Part shown: in pieces, positions 63,504-64,000 of the stretch
Layout: each line of letters begins with the position of its first letter
Numbering within the stretch: position 1 is the stretch's first letter
Assembly: GCA_014584705.1 (NCBI GenBank)
Contig: JACTMJ010000007.1
Span: forward strand, 1-64,000
Reading direction: 5' to 3'
DNA length: 64,000 nucleotides
Origin: Acidobacteriota bacterium
GTDB taxonomy: Bacteria > Acidobacteriota > Terriglobia > Bryobacterales > Bryobacteraceae
Translations under genes and position numbers: made by a program
Notes under the pieces: model-generated
Told to the model about the DNA's origin: nothing
Database searches by the model: none
Seen by the model: the letters and a program-made list of their open reading frames with translations, nothing else

Positions 63504-64000
63504 ACGGCGATGCGGGAACGGAAGCGCCCGGCTTGCCGCCCAGCGTGCGGGGAGATCTCGCGTCCGCCCTCGGAATGGTTCGGTTGTCGGGCGGGTGGCT
63601 TTGCGTGGAAGGCGTGCCCGTGGCCCCGGCCGGCCCTCCTTCCGAAGCGCCCCCGCGCGCCCTCCCCGCCCTTTCCGCGGCGCTCTATTCCCGCTGGTTC
63701 GCGGCGTGGAATCCGCCCGCCGAAGCGCGTTCCTTGCCGTTCTCAAACGGGAAGTTCTTCGCGTCGTTGCGGGCGGCCCATGCGGCGGCGGGGTGCTTTG
63801 AGCCGGGTTGGGTGGCGGTCGCGGAGCATGCGCCGTATGGGGTGCTGGCCGTCCGGGGTGAGGAAACGCTCCTGGTGGCGAAGGGGGAATACGTCAACCT
63901 TCTCCGGCCCGGCCGCCCCGCAAGAGGGGGAGAACCGATTGCGATTCGCGCGCGCCGCGATGTCGCCGCGCCTCAGGATGGCTGGTGGATGACCTGGAGC
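63500..64000 (+). CDS. HopA1-family-like protein, partial (runs off the window)
   Basis: Only the first 167 codons are inside the window. The frame starts with an ATGA overlap with the phosphotransferase and remains open to the end. Segments such as ALYSRWFAAWNP, FFASLRAAHAAAGCFEPGWVAV, VAKGEYVNLLRPG, GEPIAIRARRDV and QDGWWMTWS follow the pattern I recall for the HopA1 effector family (PF17914) found in bacterial RiPP clusters. HopA1-like proteins act with APH-like kinases in forming dehydroamino acids. The family call rests on pattern memory and the rest of the protein is needed to confirm it. Confidence 0.6.
   Translation, partial: MNGDAGTEAPGLPPSVRGDLASALGMVRLSGGWLCVEGVPVAPAGPPSEAPPRALPALSAALYSRWFAAWNPPAEARSLPFSNGKFFASLRAAHAAAGCFEPGWVAVAEHAPYGVLAVRGEETLLVAKGEYVNLLRPGRPARGGEPIAIRARRDVAAPQDGWWMTWS

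Noticed and set aside
1..64000. tRNA, rRNA, transposase or phage genes.
   Set aside because: I looked for tRNA-like T-loop sequences, transposase motifs and integrase motifs and found none that could be supported by eye.

Overview
The window is a high-GC bacterial chromosome segment that most resembles an Acidobacteriota genome, probably of the Bryobacterales/Solibacter type. This rests on gene families rather than on a marker gene: an Oar-like TonB receptor with an N-terminal carboxypeptidase-regulatory domain, several Tat-exported sugar-metabolism enzymes, a PEP-CTERM protein, a membrane/TPR glycosyltransferase-like protein and a full alternative complex III (ACIII) plus cytochrome oxidase operon. 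I found no rRNA, tRNA, CRISPR array or insertion sequence.

Layout. 1-1.1 kb has no convincing gene. 1.1-6.5 kb carries a decayed nucleotidyltransferase pair, a GT-C/TPR membrane protein, a secreted DUF1570-like metallopeptidase and a PIN/ribbon-helix-helix toxin-antitoxin pair. 6.6-9.1 kb has ahcY divergent from an ArsR-methyltransferase fusion, a plausible SAM/SAH-cycle control unit. 9.1-20.5 kb holds the TonB receptor, a PEP-CTERM protein, an esterase, an NlpC/P60-like protein, a HerA-like ATPase, a PduO-type cobalamin adenosyltransferase and a secreted protein that looks like three fused RidA domains. 20.9-36.9 kb is mixed metabolism: Gfo/Idh oxidoreductase, sugar isomerase, L-serine dehydratase, a receiver/HPt protein, an orphan gluconate dehydrogenase subunit 3, folC, plsC, a sulfide:quinone reductase-like enzyme, a tryptophanase-family lyase, a phosphoesterase and a ThuA protein.

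37.1-49.7 kb is one minus-strand respiratory operon, actABCDEF - small membrane protein - SCO - coxBACD, closed by a terminator. It would pass electrons from quinol through ACIII to an A2-type cytochrome c oxidase. A histidine kinase and an unusual response regulator with an XRE-type output domain are divergently transcribed from it. 52-57.2 kb has xthA, a YjhG-type sugar-acid dehydratase, an XRE regulator with a periplasmic-binding-like domain and another sugar isomerase.

57.3-64 kb is the most unusual part. A stand-alone methyltransferase closely resembles the borosin (OphMA/SonM) alpha-N-methyltransferases, and an arginine-methyltransferase-like gene sits directly upstream of it. Divergent from these is an operon of a subtilisin-like protease without a signal peptide, an APH-type phosphotransferase and the start of what looks like a HopA1-family protein. 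APH/HopA1 pairs form dehydroamino acids in class V lanthipeptides and thioamitides. The protease carries a very long tail of Pro-Thr-Arg repeats followed by Gly-Tyr-Glu-Asp-Pro-Tyr repeats. I infer a possible new peptide- or protein-modification (RiPP-like) locus that continues past the right edge. No classical precursor peptide is visible.
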